Part shown: positions 51,085-61,026 of the stretch, piece after piece | Layout: every line of letters starts with the position of its first letter | Position numbering within the stretch: position 1 is the stretch's first letter | Assembly: GCF_042677005.1 (NCBI RefSeq) | Contig: NZ_JBHTIF010000001.1 | Coordinates: forward strand, 2,604,001 to 2,668,000 | DNA length: 64,000 nt | Direction of reading: 5' to 3' | Source: Lysobacter_I brunescens | Lineage (GTDB): Bacteria > Pseudomonadota > Gammaproteobacteria > Xanthomonadales > Xanthomonadaceae | Notes under the pieces: generated by a model | What the model was told of the DNA's origin: nothing | What the model saw: only the letters and a program-made list of their open reading frames with translations | Databases searched by the model: none | Position numbers and translations under genes: made by a program

Positions 51085-52458
51085 CTAGGGCGATGCGTCC
51101 GGCTCGTGGCTGTCTTCAGCGCGAACCCGCAGCACGCCGTCCGCGACGCGGGCATCGAGTCGTTCTCCCGGCTGCACGTCGCGCACGCTGCGCACGATGC
51201 GGCCGTCTTCGCGCTGCAGGATCGCGTAGCCGCGCGCGACGGTCGCCAGCGGACTGACCGCTTCCAGCGAACGCGCGAGCCCGTGAAGTTGCATCGTCTT
51301 CGCCTGCAGCAGCCGCACCGTGGCGGCGCGCGGCCGATCCGACAGCGAGCGCAGGCGTTCGCGCAATTGTTCCAGTCGCCGCTGCGGACGCGCGGCGCGC
51401 AGCACGGCGGCGTGGTGCCGCAGCTGCGCGGTGCGTGCGGCCTGCTGGCGCTGCCACGCAGCCTGCAGCCGGCGCAGCGCGGCTTCCTGGCGGTGGTGCA
51501 GGGCGTCGAGACGGGCCAGCGGTCGCTGCGCCTGTAGACGCAGTGCGGCGCGATCGGCGCGTTGCGCGGCGTGGCGCTGATGGCGGTCCCAGTTCGCCTG
51601 CAGCCGCCGCGCCTGCGCGCGGAGGCGCGAGGCGAGGTCGCTGCGATCAGGCACCAGCAGTTCGGCCGCGACCGATGGCGTCGGCGCGCGCAGGTCGGCG
51701 GCGAAATCGGCAAGGGTGATGTCGACCTCGTGGCCGACTGCCGACACCACGGGTACAGGCGATGCGGCGATCGCGCGCGCCAGCGCCTCGTCGTTGAAGG
51801 CCCAGAGATCTTCCAGCGAGCCGCCGCCGCGAGTGAGCAGCAGTGCGTCGTAGCGGCCGCAGCGGCCGGCGGCCTGGAGCATGCGCACGATCTGCGCCGG
51901 GGCGGCTTCACCCTGTACCGGCACGGGCAGGATGTCGACCTCCAGCAGCGGGAAGCGGCGGCGCAGCACGCTCAGCACGTCGCGCACGGCCGCGCCGGAG
52001 GGTGAGGTCAGGACGCCGAGGCGGCGGATATGGGCGGGGAGGGCGCGCTTTCGGGTTTGGTCGAACAGGCCTTCCGCCTGCAGCTTTGCCTTGAGCTGCT
52101 CGAAGGCCCGGCGCAGCGCGCCTTCGCCGGCCTCCTCCATCGTGTCGAGGATCAGCTGGTAGTCGCCGCGCGCTTCGTAGAGTGTCAGCCGCCCCCGGGC
52201 GAGCACGCGCAGGCCCTCGCGGGGCGTGAATTTCAGCCACTGGCTCTTGGGCTTGAACAGCGCGCAGCGGACCTGGGCGCGGTCGTCCTTGAGGGTGAAA
52301 TAGAGGTGTCCCGACGATGGGCGCGACAGATTGCCAAGTTCGCCCTCCACCCAGACCAGGGGAAAGGCATCTTCGAGGAGGTTGCGGGCCAGCGCGTTCA
52401 GCTGGCTCGGCGTGAACGCCTTGCGGTCGTCCGGAGCGGGGGGATCGAACATCGGCAC
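51085..52458 (-). CDS. xseA: Exodeoxyribonuclease VII large subunit
   Basis: 457 aa. OB-fold N-terminus (LVWVEGELGNLSRPSSGHLYFTLKDDRAQVRCALFK), catalytic middle (LTSPSGAAVRDVLSVLRRRFP; LLLTRGGGSLEDLWAFNDEALARAIAASPVPVVSAVGHEVDITLADFAADLRAPTPSVAAEL cut here into its conserved pieces GGGSLEDLW and GHEVD) and a long coiled-coil C-terminal region rich in Arg, Gln and His. Degrades single-stranded DNA with XseB, which is not in the window. Divergent from ispG. Confidence 0.94.
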   Translation of the reverse strand: MPMFDPPAPDDRKAFTPSQLNALARNLLEDAFPLVWVEGELGNLSRPSSGHLYFTLKDDRAQVRCALFKPKSQWLKFTPREGLRVLARGRLTLYEARGDYQLILDTMEEAGEGALRRAFEQLKAKLQAEGLFDQTRKRALPAHIRRLGVLTSPSGAAVRDVLSVLRRRFPLLEVDILPVPVQGEAAPAQIVRMLQAAGRCGRYDALLLTRGGGSLEDLWAFNDEALARAIAASPVPVVSAVGHEVDITLADFAADLRAPTPSVAAELLVPDRSDLASRLRAQARRLQANWDRHQRHAAQRADRAALRLQAQRPLARLDALHHRQEAALRRLQAAWQRQQAARTAQLRHHAAVLRAARPQRRLEQLRERLRSLSDRPRAATVRLLQAKTMQLHGLARSLEAVSPLATVARGYAILQREDGRIVRSVRDVQPGERLDARVADGVLRVRAEDSHEPDASP

Positions 52459-52540
52459 AGGATACGGGAAGCCCCGCGTCCGGGTGCTGAAGCCTTGGGG
52501 CCTCCTGCGGGAGACGGGCGACGGCCGCTAGAATGCGCGC

Positions 52541-53812
52541 ATGTCCGAACAGATCCCGCCCTGCCGCGACGCCGCGGCCCCCGCCTTCGGCCCCGTGCCG
52601 CGTCGTTCCACCCGCCAGGTCCTGGTCGGCAAGGTCGCCCTCGGCGGCCAGGCTCCCGTGGTGGTGCAGTCGATGACCAACACCGACACCGCCGACGTTG
52701 CCGCGACCACGAAGCAGATCGCCGAACTGTGGCGCGCGGGCTCGGAGCTGGTCCGGGTGACGGTGAACAACTCCGAATCGGCGGCGGCGGTGCCGCGCAT
52801 CGTCGACAAGCTGGCGATGATGGGGATCTCGGTGCCGATCATCGGCGATTTCCACTACAACGGGCACCAGCTGCTTGCCGACGAACCGGCCTGTGCCGAG
52901 GCGCTGGCGAAATACCGCATCAACCCCGGCAACGTCGGCTTCGGCAAGAAGAAGGACACCCAGTTCGCGCAGCTGATCGAATTCGCCTGCCGCCATGGCA
53001 AGCCGGTGCGCATCGGTGCCAACTGGGGCTCGCTCGACCAGGCCTTGGCCGCACGGCTGATGGACGAGAACGCGCAGCGCGTCGAACCTTGGGATGCCGG
53101 GCGCGTGCTGCGCGAGGCGCTGATCCTGTCGGCGATCGATTCCGCAGAGCGTGCGGTCGAGCTGGGTCTGGCGCGCGAGCGCATCGTGCTGAGCGCGAAG
53201 GTCAGCGGCGTGCAGGAACTGGTCGCGGTGTATCGCGATCTCGCGCGTCGTTCCGACTTCGCCCTGCATCTCGGTCTCACCGAAGCGGGCATCGGCAGCA
53301 AGGGCATCGTCGCTTCGGCCGCCGCGCTCGGCGTGCTGCTGCAGGAAGGCATCGGCGACACCATCCGCATCTCGCTCACGCCCGAGCCCGGCGCGTCGCG
53401 CACGCAGGAAGTCATCGTCGCCCAGGAACTCCTTCAGACCATGGGCCTGCGCGCGTTCACGCCGATGGTCACCGCCTGCCCGGGCTGCGGGCGCACCACC
53501 AGCACCTTCTTCCAGGAACTCGCGCAGTCGGTGCAGGAACATGTGCGCGCGAAGATGCCCGAGTGGAAGATCACCCATCCAGGCGCGGAGAACCTGACAC
53601 TCGCGGTCATGGGCTGCGTGGTCAACGGCCCGGGCGAATCGCGGCACGCCAACATCGGCATCTCCCTCCCCGGGACCGGCGAGGCGCCGGCCGCGCCGGT
53701 CTTCATCGACGGCGAAAAAGCGATGACCCTGCGCGGCGAATACATCGCCCGCGAGTTCCTCGGCATCATCGACGATTACGTCGAACGCAATTACGGCCGA
53801 CGTCTCGCCTGA
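52541..53812 (+). CDS. ispG: 4-hydroxy-3-methylbut-2-en-1-yl diphosphate synthase
   Basis: 423 aa, iron-sulfur enzyme of the MEP isoprenoid pathway. Blocks: VVVQSMTNTDTADVAATTKQI, PIIGDFHYNGHQLL, YRINPGNVGFGKK and the 4Fe-4S cysteines in TACPGCGRTTSTFF and VMGCVVNGPGES. The domain order fits the usual bacterial form. Starts 82 bases from xseA, divergent. No anomaly seen. Confidence 0.96.
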   Translation: MSEQIPPCRDAAAPAFGPVPRRSTRQVLVGKVALGGQAPVVVQSMTNTDTADVAATTKQIAELWRAGSELVRVTVNNSESAAAVPRIVDKLAMMGISVPIIGDFHYNGHQLLADEPACAEALAKYRINPGNVGFGKKKDTQFAQLIEFACRHGKPVRIGANWGSLDQALAARLMDENAQRVEPWDAGRVLREALILSAIDSAERAVELGLARERIVLSAKVSGVQELVAVYRDLARRSDFALHLGLTEAGIGSKGIVASAAALGVLLQEGIGDTIRISLTPEPGASRTQEVIVAQELLQTMGLRAFTPMVTACPGCGRTTSTFFQELAQSVQEHVRAKMPEWKITHPGAENLTLAVMGCVVNGPGESRHANIGISLPGTGEAPAAPVFIDGEKAMTLRGEYIAREFLGIIDDYVERNYGRRLA

Positions 53813-54167
53813 CCATTCGACAAGGTCCGCGATGCGCAAGCAGGTCGGTCGTGGTTGCGCCCGACCTCGCGTGGACGCCTGCCTGTCTGCGATCCGGCAC
53901 TTCCTGTTGCGGATATTTGCCGCATCCATGACGCATCGTTATTTGTGCGGCGCAGCATCCGGCCCTGCTGCAGAAAAAAATGTGCGTGGGTCGTGGAAAT
54001 ACACAATTCTTTCCTTGACGCCGTATAGAATCGGCCAAGCGTCCGCGTTGCGGGCGTGAAACAGGGGGCGTCGTCGCATCCGCGGCGGCTCCGGCTTCAT
54101 GGACCCGCCCGGTGTGTGGTATCCCCGGGCGTGCCACATACGCCACTCAATCCGGGGAACATCGAAC
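53813..54167. other. Intergenic stretch before the subtilase, no gene found
   Basis: 355 bases with a locally AT-richer patch (about 53930-54030) holding CTGCAGAAAAAAATG and AATACACAATTC. TTGACG (54015) and TATAGAAT (54024) are too close to form a sigma70 promoter together; the latter alone could be a -10. No RNA gene or long palindrome was seen. Confidence 0.5.
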
Positions 54168-57100
54168 ATGTCACGTATGAAGAAGTGGGGCGCAGCCGCA
54201 GGCGCACTCTCACTCATCGCGGTCGCGACCGCAGCGTATCTCTATCCGAACGGCGCACAGTTCACGACCGACGACGCGGGCGGTTCCGCCGCGACGGCGA
54301 TCAAGGGCCAGGGCGAGACCGTCGGCGCCATCAACCAGGGCAGCGGCGGCAAGGCATCCGCCTCCGCCGGCAACGTCATGGAGGAGCAGCGCGGCACCTA
54401 CGTCGTGGTGTTCCGCGAGCCCGCGCTGGCCAGCTACAAGGGCACGCTGCCCGGGCTGCCGCAGCCTGAGCGCGTCCGCGATGAGCAGGGCGCGCTGCGC
54501 CTCGACGTCGAAGGCACGAACTCCGAACGCTACGTCGATTACCTCGAAAACCGCCAGGCGCAGATGGAAACGCGCATGTCGATGATGGTCGGCCGCGACG
54601 TCACGCCGCGCCTGACCATGCAGCACGCGCTGAACGGCATGGTGGTGGAACTGAGCGAAGCCGAAGCGCGCTCGATGCGCCTGATGTCGGACGTTCGCCT
54701 GGTCGAGCCCTATCGCGAATACGAACTCGACACCGACAGCGGTCCCGCGCTCATCGGCGCGCCTGCGGTGTGGAACGGCACCAATCCCGGCGCGCCCGGC
54801 CCGTACAGGGGCGAAGGCGTGGTGGTCGGCATCATCGACTCCGGCATCAACTTCGGCAGCCCGTCGTTCTCGGCGGTCGGCCCGGTCGACGGTTATTCCC
54901 ACACCAATCCGCTCGGCAGCGGCAATTACCTCGGCACCTGCGCCCCGGGCGGCGCCGACGAAGGCCGCTGCAACGACAAGCTGATCGGCGGCTACGACTT
55001 CATCTGCGGCGCTCCTGAAAACGCCTGCACCAACGCGGACAGCCGCGAGGAGCCCGGCTTCGGCGACACCAACTCGCACGGCAGCCACGTCGCTTCGACG
55101 GTCGCCGGCAACACGCGCGACGCGGTGTTCTCCGGCAACACGGTGCGCATCTCCGGTGTCGCCCCGCACGCCAACATCATCGCCTACGACGTCTGCTACA
55201 CGCAGATCTCCAGCGGTCGCGGCCTCTGCGGCAACACCTCGACTACCGCCGCAGTCAACCAGGCCGTCGCCGACGGCATCGTCGATGTCCTGAACTATTC
55301 GATCAGCGGCGGCTCCTCGCCGTGGACCGAAGCCACGTCGCTGGCCTTCCTCGGCGCCGTCGACGCAGGCATCTTCGTCGCGGCCTCGGCCGGCAACAGC
55401 GGCCCGGGTCCGAACACCATGGGTCACCACGAGCCGTGGGTCAGCTCGACCGCCGCCGCCCAGCATGGTCGCGCCGGCTTCGGCATCGCCATGTCGGTGA
55501 CCGGTCCGGCCCCGGTGCCGGCCAACCTGGCGCCGATCATCGTCAACCAGGGCTCCGGTGGCGTCGATTTCTCGGCGACCATCCCGGGCACCACGCCGCT
55601 GTTCATCAGTGCCGGCATCAACACCGCCAGCGACGGTTGCGCCGCCTATCCGGCCAACACCTTCGCCGGCGGCATCGCGGTGATCCGCCGCGGCACCTGC
55701 TCGTTCGCGATCAAGGTCAACAACGCCTCGGCCGCCGGTGCGGTTGCGGTGATCATCGCCAACAACGCCGCTGGCGTGATCCTGCCGTCGGTGCCGGCCA
55801 CCACCGTCCCGGTGTTCAGCGTGACCCAGGCCGAGGGCGATGCCCTGCGCAACTTCGGCCAGGCCAATCCGACCACGACGACCGCGCAGATCACGTTCCC
55901 GGCGATCCCGCTGCCGAACACGCCCGATGCGCTGGCGGCATTCAGCTCGCGTGGCCCGGCCGGCACCTTCAACATCATGAAGCCGGACATCACGGCGCCG
56001 GGTGTCGACGTGCTTGCGGTGACCTCCGGTACGGCGCTCACGGGTTCCGAAAACCTCGTCGGCCTGCTCAGCGGTACCTCGATGGCCTCGCCGCACCAGG
56101 CCGGTGCCGCCGCACTGGTCCGTCAGGCCCGTCCGACCTGGACGCCGCCGGAGATCAAGTCGGCGCTGGCGATGACCGCGAACCAGACGGTCTATCTGGA
56201 AGACCAGGTGACCCTCGCCAATCCGTTCGCGCGCGGCAGCGGTCGCGTGCAGGTGGATCGCGCGATCAACGCCGGCCTCGTGCTGGATGAGACGCTGGCC
56301 AACTACCAGGCGGCCAATCCGGCCACCGGCGGCGACCCGACCACGCTCAACCAGCCGAACCTGTACAACCGCAGCTGCTTCCCGACCTGCGTGTTCTACC
56401 GCACGTTCCGCAACCCGAACGCGGTGTCCACGAGCTGGCGCGTGCAGCTGCAGGGCGTCAGCGGCGCGGTCTCGCCGATCATCACCGTGCCCGCCAACGG
56501 CACGCTGCGCGTGAAGTTCACGATCTACGGCGCCACCCTCCCGGCCAACGGCTCGACCGCCTTCGGCAACGTGGTGCTGACCCCGGCCATCGGTACCGCG
56601 CCGGTGCTGCGCATGCCGGTGGGTGTGGCCGTGCAGCCGCCGGTCGCGACCCTGCCGACCAGCCTGTCGCTCTCCCTGGCGACGAATGCGGTGGGTTCGG
56701 TGTACTTCCCGGTGAGCAACACGGGCGGTTCCAACCTGACGTATGCCTTCGCCAACAGCGGCACGGGCTCGCAGCGCCTGATCGATGCCACCAGCCAGGG
56801 CATCGCCAGCGGCTTCCGCAGCACGACCTACACCGACCCGGCCACCGCCGGCAGCCAAGCGCAGTTCGCTGCCGATGACTTCGTGATCACCCAGAACACG
56901 CAGATCACGACGCTGTACTCGCAGGGCTTCGTCGTCAGCGGCACCGTCCTGACCTCGGCGGCCACCAACCTCACCTTCAGCATCTATCCGGATGCGTCCG
57001 GTGTGCCAGCGGGTAATCCGCAGACCAACCCGGCTGCGGCGGTGTGGACCTACACCACCACGCCGACCGGTCCGGGCGTCACCACGGTGGGCAGCAGCGA

Positions 57101-57530
57101 CATCCAGCTGAACCTGGCGGCCGCAGGCCAGAACGTGAACCTGCCGCCGGGTCGCTACTGGCTGCTGATCAGCACCCGCGGCACCTTCGTCAACCGCTTC
57201 GCCTGGTATGGTTCGAACACGGCCAGCGGCAATGCCGGCTTCGCTTCGATCACGGTCGCCACCAACGGCACCGGCAATTGGGTTGCGAATCCGTCGCTGC
57301 CCGGCCTGACGATGCGCATCATCGGCAACGTGCCCTGCGGCGCCCCGTGGATCAGCGGCACCTACGCGGCATCGGGCACCCTGGCGCGTGGCACGAGTGT
57401 TCAGGCGATGACCGTGGTCTACGGTACGGGCCTTGCCCCGGGCAGCTATGCCGGCAACGTCTGCATCACGACCAACGACCCGGTCCTGCCGAGTCTGGCG
57501 ATGCCCCTGAATCTCACCGTCACGCCGTAA
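54168..57530 (+). CDS. Secreted S8 family serine peptidase with PA domain
   Basis: 1120 aa. Signal peptide (MSRMKKWGAAAGALSLIAVATAAYL), an inhibitor-like propeptide (TYVVVFREPALASYKG...), then the subtilisin domain with D224 (VVGIIDSGIN), H304 (NSHGSHVAS) and S638 (SGTSMASPHQAGAA); a PA domain is inserted about 455-545 (GGIAVIRRGTCSFAIKVNNASAAGA). After the catalytic domain come two beta-rich modules (an Fn3-like one to about 825, then repeats of YFPVSNTGGSNLTYAFANS and a later segment with RYWLLISTRGTFVNRFAWYG), closing with a beta sandwich rich in Thr, Asn and Gly. Start ATG 54168 has GGGGAACATC in front. An exoenzyme, likely for protein degradation or predation. A terminator follows. Confidence 0.9.
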   Translation: MSRMKKWGAAAGALSLIAVATAAYLYPNGAQFTTDDAGGSAATAIKGQGETVGAINQGSGGKASASAGNVMEEQRGTYVVVFREPALASYKGTLPGLPQPERVRDEQGALRLDVEGTNSERYVDYLENRQAQMETRMSMMVGRDVTPRLTMQHALNGMVVELSEAEARSMRLMSDVRLVEPYREYELDTDSGPALIGAPAVWNGTNPGAPGPYRGEGVVVGIIDSGINFGSPSFSAVGPVDGYSHTNPLGSGNYLGTCAPGGADEGRCNDKLIGGYDFICGAPENACTNADSREEPGFGDTNSHGSHVASTVAGNTRDAVFSGNTVRISGVAPHANIIAYDVCYTQISSGRGLCGNTSTTAAVNQAVADGIVDVLNYSISGGSSPWTEATSLAFLGAVDAGIFVAASAGNSGPGPNTMGHHEPWVSSTAAAQHGRAGFGIAMSVTGPAPVPANLAPIIVNQGSGGVDFSATIPGTTPLFISAGINTASDGCAAYPANTFAGGIAVIRRGTCSFAIKVNNASAAGAVAVIIANNAAGVILPSVPATTVPVFSVTQAEGDALRNFGQANPTTTTAQITFPAIPLPNTPDALAAFSSRGPAGTFNIMKPDITAPGVDVLAVTSGTALTGSENLVGLLSGTSMASPHQAGAAALVRQARPTWTPPEIKSALAMTANQTVYLEDQVTLANPFARGSGRVQVDRAINAGLVLDETLANYQAANPATGGDPTTLNQPNLYNRSCFPTCVFYRTFRNPNAVSTSWRVQLQGVSGAVSPIITVPANGTLRVKFTIYGATLPANGSTAFGNVVLTPAIGTAPVLRMPVGVAVQPPVATLPTSLSLSLATNAVGSVYFPVSNTGGSNLTYAFANSGTGSQRLIDATSQGIASGFRSTTYTDPATAGSQAQFAADDFVITQNTQITTLYSQGFVVSGTVLTSAATNLTFSIYPDASGVPAGNPQTNPAAAVWTYTTTPTGPGVTTVGSSDIQLNLAAAGQNVNLPPGRYWLLISTRGTFVNRFAWYGSNTASGNAGFASITVATNGTGNWVANPSLPGLTMRIIGNVPCGAPWISGTYAASGTLARGTSVQAMTVVYGTGLAPGSYAGNVCITTNDPVLPSLAMPLNLTVTP

Positions 57531-57561
57531 GCGACGAAGAGGAAGGACCCGCAACACCCCG

Positions 57562-57585
57562 AAGGGCCCGGTTCGCCGGGCCCTT
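57562..57585 (+). terminator. Rho-independent terminator after the subtilase
   Basis: AAGGGCCCGG-TTCG-CCGGGCCCTT followed by TCTTTTT: a 10-base stem with a tetraloop, 32 bases after the stop. Confidence 0.94.
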
Positions 57586-57703
57586 TCTTTTTGCTTCTTG
57601 TCCGGCCTGAGGATCGGCCTGACGATCCCGATCAGGTAGGATGTCCTGATCGTGTTCTCATTTTCGTTGTGATGTGCGTCTTGTAATGCGTGGGGGTAGG
57701 GGA

Positions 57704-57982
57704 ATGGGGCAGCCGGAACACAATGGCGGGTGCGATGCGCTGGACTTCCTGCGCGAGCGTCTGCTCCACGGCAACGACTGCCTGATGCAGGGCAATGCGC
57801 GGGGTGCGCTGACCTACTACGACAGCGCCCTTGCCAGCTTCGCCCTGCAGCGCGATGACGCCCACCTCCGCGAGACCTGGCATGCGCTGTGGAACAACAA
57901 GGCGCTGGCGCACCAGCAGTTGAACGAAACCATGAAGGCACAGCACGCGGCGATGGTGGCGAACAGCCTGCTGGGGAGCTGA
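57704..57982 (+). CDS. Small TPR-like protein of unknown function
   Basis: 92 aa from MGQPEHNGG, with GGGGGTAGGGGA as ribosome site. Two helix-turn-helix pairs resemble tetratricopeptide units (CLMQGNARGALTYYDSALASFALQ; HALWNNKALAHQQLNETMKAQHAAMVANSLL), suggesting a small adaptor. It stands alone between the subtilase terminator and the M13 gene. Function unknown. Confidence 0.6.
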   Translation: MGQPEHNGGCDALDFLRERLLHGNDCLMQGNARGALTYYDSALASFALQRDDAHLRETWHALWNNKALAHQQLNETMKAQHAAMVANSLLGS

Positions 57983-58133
57983 GGCGCCCAGTGCGACGGC
58001 CGGGCAGCAGGCTGGCATGGCCCGAAATGGCAGGCCATGGCACCCGCCATGAACACCCCCCATGGACACCCGCAACGAAAACGGCCGCCCCGAGGGGCGG
58101 CCGTTCTGCATGCAGCGGACGGAATCCGTCGTC

Positions 58134-60182
58134 TTACCAGATACGCACGCGCTGTTCCGGCGGCAGGTAGAGCTTGTCGCCCGGCTTCACGTCGAAGGCG
58201 CGATACCACTCGTCGAGATTGCGCAGGGGACCGTTGACGCGGAAGCGCGGCGGCGAATGCGGGCCGACCTTGAGCTGGTTGAGCATCGCCTCGTCGCGGT
58301 ACTTCGATTTCCACACCTGCGCCCAGGCGAGGAAGAAGCGCTGGTCGCCGGTCAGGCCGTCGATCACCGGTGCCTCCTTGCCATTGAGGCTGAGGCGATA
58401 AGCGGTGTAGGCCATCGACAGGCCGCCGAGGTCGCCGATGTTTTCGCCTAGGGCGAGCTGGCCGTTGACGCACTGGTTCGGCAGCGGGCAGTAGGTGTTG
58501 TACTGCGCGACCAGCGCCTTGGTGCGGGCCTCGAAGCGCGCGCGATCCTCGTCGGTCCACCAGTTGCGCTGGATGCCCGCGTAGTCCGACTTCGAGCCCT
58601 GGTCGTCGAAGCCGTGACCCATCTCGTGGCCGATCACGCCGCCGATGGCGCCGTAGTTCACCGCCGGATCGGCGTTGAGGTCGAAGAACGGCGGCTGCAG
58701 GATGCCGGCCGGGAACACGATCTCGTTGAACGAGGCGTTGTAGTACGCGTTGACGGTCTGCGGCGTCATGAACCATTCGTCGCGGTCCGGCTTGGTGCCG
58801 AGGCGGCGCAGCTGGTCGTTGATCGCGTAGCGGCGCACGGACAGCACGTTCGCCATCAGGTCGTTCGGCACGATGGTGACGCTGGAATAGTCGCGCCACT
58901 TCTTGGTGTAGCCGATCTTCGGGTTGAAGGTTTCCAGCTTGCGGTAGGCCTCGGCCTTGGTCGCTTCGCCCATCCAGTCGAGGTTCTGGATGTTGATGCG
59001 CAGCGCCTTGCGCAGGTTCTCCACCAGCGTGTCCATCGCCGCCTTGGCTTCGGGCTTGAAGTGGCGGGCGACGTAGATCTGGCCGACGGCGTCGCCGATG
59101 CCGTTGAGCTGCGCGATGCCGCGCTTCCACGGTTCGCGCTGCGCTTTCTGGCCCTGCAGCACCATGCCGGTGAAGGCGAAGGCGGCCTCGTCGATCTCGG
59201 TGCTCAGCACCGGCGCGTGGTTGCGCACGGCGTGAAAGGTCAGGTAGTCGCGCCAGACGTTCAGCGGGGTCTTGCCGATGATGCCGATGATCGGCGTGAC
59301 CGCGCTGGGCGTGCCGATGTTGACCTCGGCCGGCGGACGCACGAGGCCCTGCGCGGCGAAGTGCGCGGCCCAGTCGTAGCCGGCGAACTCCTGGCCCAGC
59401 TGCGCGAAGGTGCGCAGGTTGTAGGTCTTGTCGCGGTCGCGCAACTGGGCGCGATCCCACATCTGCTTCGCGAGTTCGGTTTCCAGCGCGATGATCGCTT
59501 CGGCCCGCGCCTTGGCGTCCTTCACGCCGGCGAAGCCGAGCATCTTCTGCACGTGGTCGAGGTAGGCGGCGCGGATCTGGACGAAGCGCGGCTCCTGGTT
59601 GAGGTAGAAGTCCTTGTCGGGCAGGCCCAGGCCGCCGACGCCGATCGAGACGAGGTAGCGATCGGGATCCTTGCGGTCGAGGGTGATGCCGGCGCCGATC
59701 GGGCTGGACGTGCCGTCCATGGCGGCGTTGCCGAACGCGGCGGTGAGCTTGGCCATCGAGTCGATGCGCTCGATGCGCTGAAGAGTGGGCAGCAGCGGCT
59801 TGATCCCTGCGGCGTCGCGCGCGGCCTTGTCCATGTAGCTGGCGTAGTAGTCGCGCACCTTCTGCTCGTTGCTGCCCGGCTTCAGGTCCTTGCGCGCCAG
59901 CAGTTCCTCGACGATCGCGCGGGTCTGCTCCTCGGCACGGTCGGCGAGGGCGTTGAAGGAGCCGTAGCGGGTCTCGTAGTCCTTCAGGGTGTAGCCGTCG
60001 AACCAGGCGCCGTTGGCGTAGCGATCGAAGTCGTCGCCCGGCTTCACCGAGGTGTCGCGGTTGGCGAGGTCGACGCCGAAGCTGCCGAGCTGCGGCTTGC
60101 CGTCGGCGGCCAGGGCCGCTGGCGCGGTGAGGCTGAGAGCAAGGGCCAGGGCGAGCCCCAGGGTGGTCGGAACGTGTTTCAT
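58134..60182 (-). CDS. M13 family metallopeptidase (neprilysin-like, PepO type)
   Basis: 682 aa with a signal peptide (MKHVPTTLGLALALALSLTAPAALAA). Zinc site H519-E-M-G-H523 in VIGHEMGHGFDD and the third ligand E580 in GENIGDLGG; substrate-binding NAYYNASFNEIVFPAGI and the C-terminal signature VRIW are the M13 marks. Exported oligopeptidase cutting peptides up to a few kDa. The start follows a GAAACACG stretch. All catalytic parts look intact. Confidence 0.94.
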   Translation of the reverse strand: MKHVPTTLGLALALALSLTAPAALAADGKPQLGSFGVDLANRDTSVKPGDDFDRYANGAWFDGYTLKDYETRYGSFNALADRAEEQTRAIVEELLARKDLKPGSNEQKVRDYYASYMDKAARDAAGIKPLLPTLQRIERIDSMAKLTAAFGNAAMDGTSSPIGAGITLDRKDPDRYLVSIGVGGLGLPDKDFYLNQEPRFVQIRAAYLDHVQKMLGFAGVKDAKARAEAIIALETELAKQMWDRAQLRDRDKTYNLRTFAQLGQEFAGYDWAAHFAAQGLVRPPAEVNIGTPSAVTPIIGIIGKTPLNVWRDYLTFHAVRNHAPVLSTEIDEAAFAFTGMVLQGQKAQREPWKRGIAQLNGIGDAVGQIYVARHFKPEAKAAMDTLVENLRKALRINIQNLDWMGEATKAEAYRKLETFNPKIGYTKKWRDYSSVTIVPNDLMANVLSVRRYAINDQLRRLGTKPDRDEWFMTPQTVNAYYNASFNEIVFPAGILQPPFFDLNADPAVNYGAIGGVIGHEMGHGFDDQGSKSDYAGIQRNWWTDEDRARFEARTKALVAQYNTYCPLPNQCVNGQLALGENIGDLGGLSMAYTAYRLSLNGKEAPVIDGLTGDQRFFLAWAQVWKSKYRDEAMLNQLKVGPHSPPRFRVNGPLRNLDEWYRAFDVKPGDKLYLPPEQRVRIW

Positions 60183-60281
60183 CGGCGGGTCCAGGTCCAG
60201 GAAGGGCAGGTGACCGCCGAGCCTAGCCGAAAGCCGCGCCCGGGCATGTGCCGAAGGTGGGGGCGCAGCGTTGCCGCCAGA

Positions 60282-60899
60282 TCAGGGCACAGCAGGCGGG
60301 CGAGTTGTTCCGTAGATGGCCCGATGCGCCTCGCTCAGGCGAAGCCGCAGGTAATCGTCGCGGCTCAGGCCGCCGGGGTAGCTGGACATGGCCAGCACTT
60401 CGGCCACGATCTCCGCTTCGCGCGCCTTGTACTCGCGCTGGCGGGCGTCCTGCCGTTGCCGTGCGGCAGTGGCGGCCTGTCGCTGCGCCGACTGCTCCCG
60501 GTAGTGGTCGACCACGGCCTGGGCCTGGCGGACGCGTTCGGTGTCGTCGACCACGGCGGCCTGGATCAGGCCGATGCGGATCAGCACCGCTTCCTCGCCG
60601 GTCAGTTCGCCCGCACGCTCGCGCGCCTCGACCTCGCGGGCCAGCGCACGGGCGCGCTCGAGGCGGATTTCCGGGCTCATGTTCGGCGCGTCGCGCAGGA
60701 ACTTGCGCGCCATCGTCTGGAAGGCCTGGTGGCTGCGCTGGTTGGCGGCGCCAGGCGTGCCGGCGGCGGTGGCATTCACCGGGACCGGCTCGGCCAGTAC
60801 CTTCGCGACATGCGCTTCGCGCATCTTGGCCGACAGCCAGATCGCGATCATCAGCGTGGCGGCGATGACGAGACCGACATGGACGAAGCGGATCTTCAT
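60282..60899 (-). CDS. Membrane-anchored charged helical protein of unknown function
   Basis: 205 aa. One N-terminal membrane segment (VHVGLVIAATLMIAIWLSA), then a highly charged Ala/Arg/Glu/Gln-rich helical part (RARALAREVEARERAGELTG; RQAATAARQRQDARQREYKAREAEIVAEVLA) ending SYPGGLSRDDYLRLRLSEAHRAIYG. This suggests a periplasmic coiled coil. I do not recognise a family. It lies between the M13 gene and the DMT exporter, same strand. Confidence 0.6.
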   Translation of the reverse strand: MKIRFVHVGLVIAATLMIAIWLSAKMREAHVAKVLAEPVPVNATAAGTPGAANQRSHQAFQTMARKFLRDAPNMSPEIRLERARALAREVEARERAGELTGEEAVLIRIGLIQAAVVDDTERVRQAQAVVDHYREQSAQRQAATAARQRQDARQREYKAREAEIVAEVLAMSSYPGGLSRDDYLRLRLSEAHRAIYGTTRPPAVP

Positions 60900-61026
60900 G
60901 GGGCGTGGACTGTCCTGGGGGAGATTGCATGGCGGGCGGGCGTTCCGCGCCAGCCCGGATCCATTACACCAGCTGCGCGACGGCGGCGTACAGCCATGCG
61001 TGCAGCGAGGGTGTGGCCGGCACCAC

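Noticed and set aside
54015..54031. TTGACG and TATAGAAT as a sigma70 promoter
   Set aside because: Only 3 bases lie between them; a spacing near 17 is needed.
54210..58043. 1277-codon minus-strand frame opposite the subtilase
   Set aside because: Artefact of codon bias in the subtilase gene; no signal, motif or start context.
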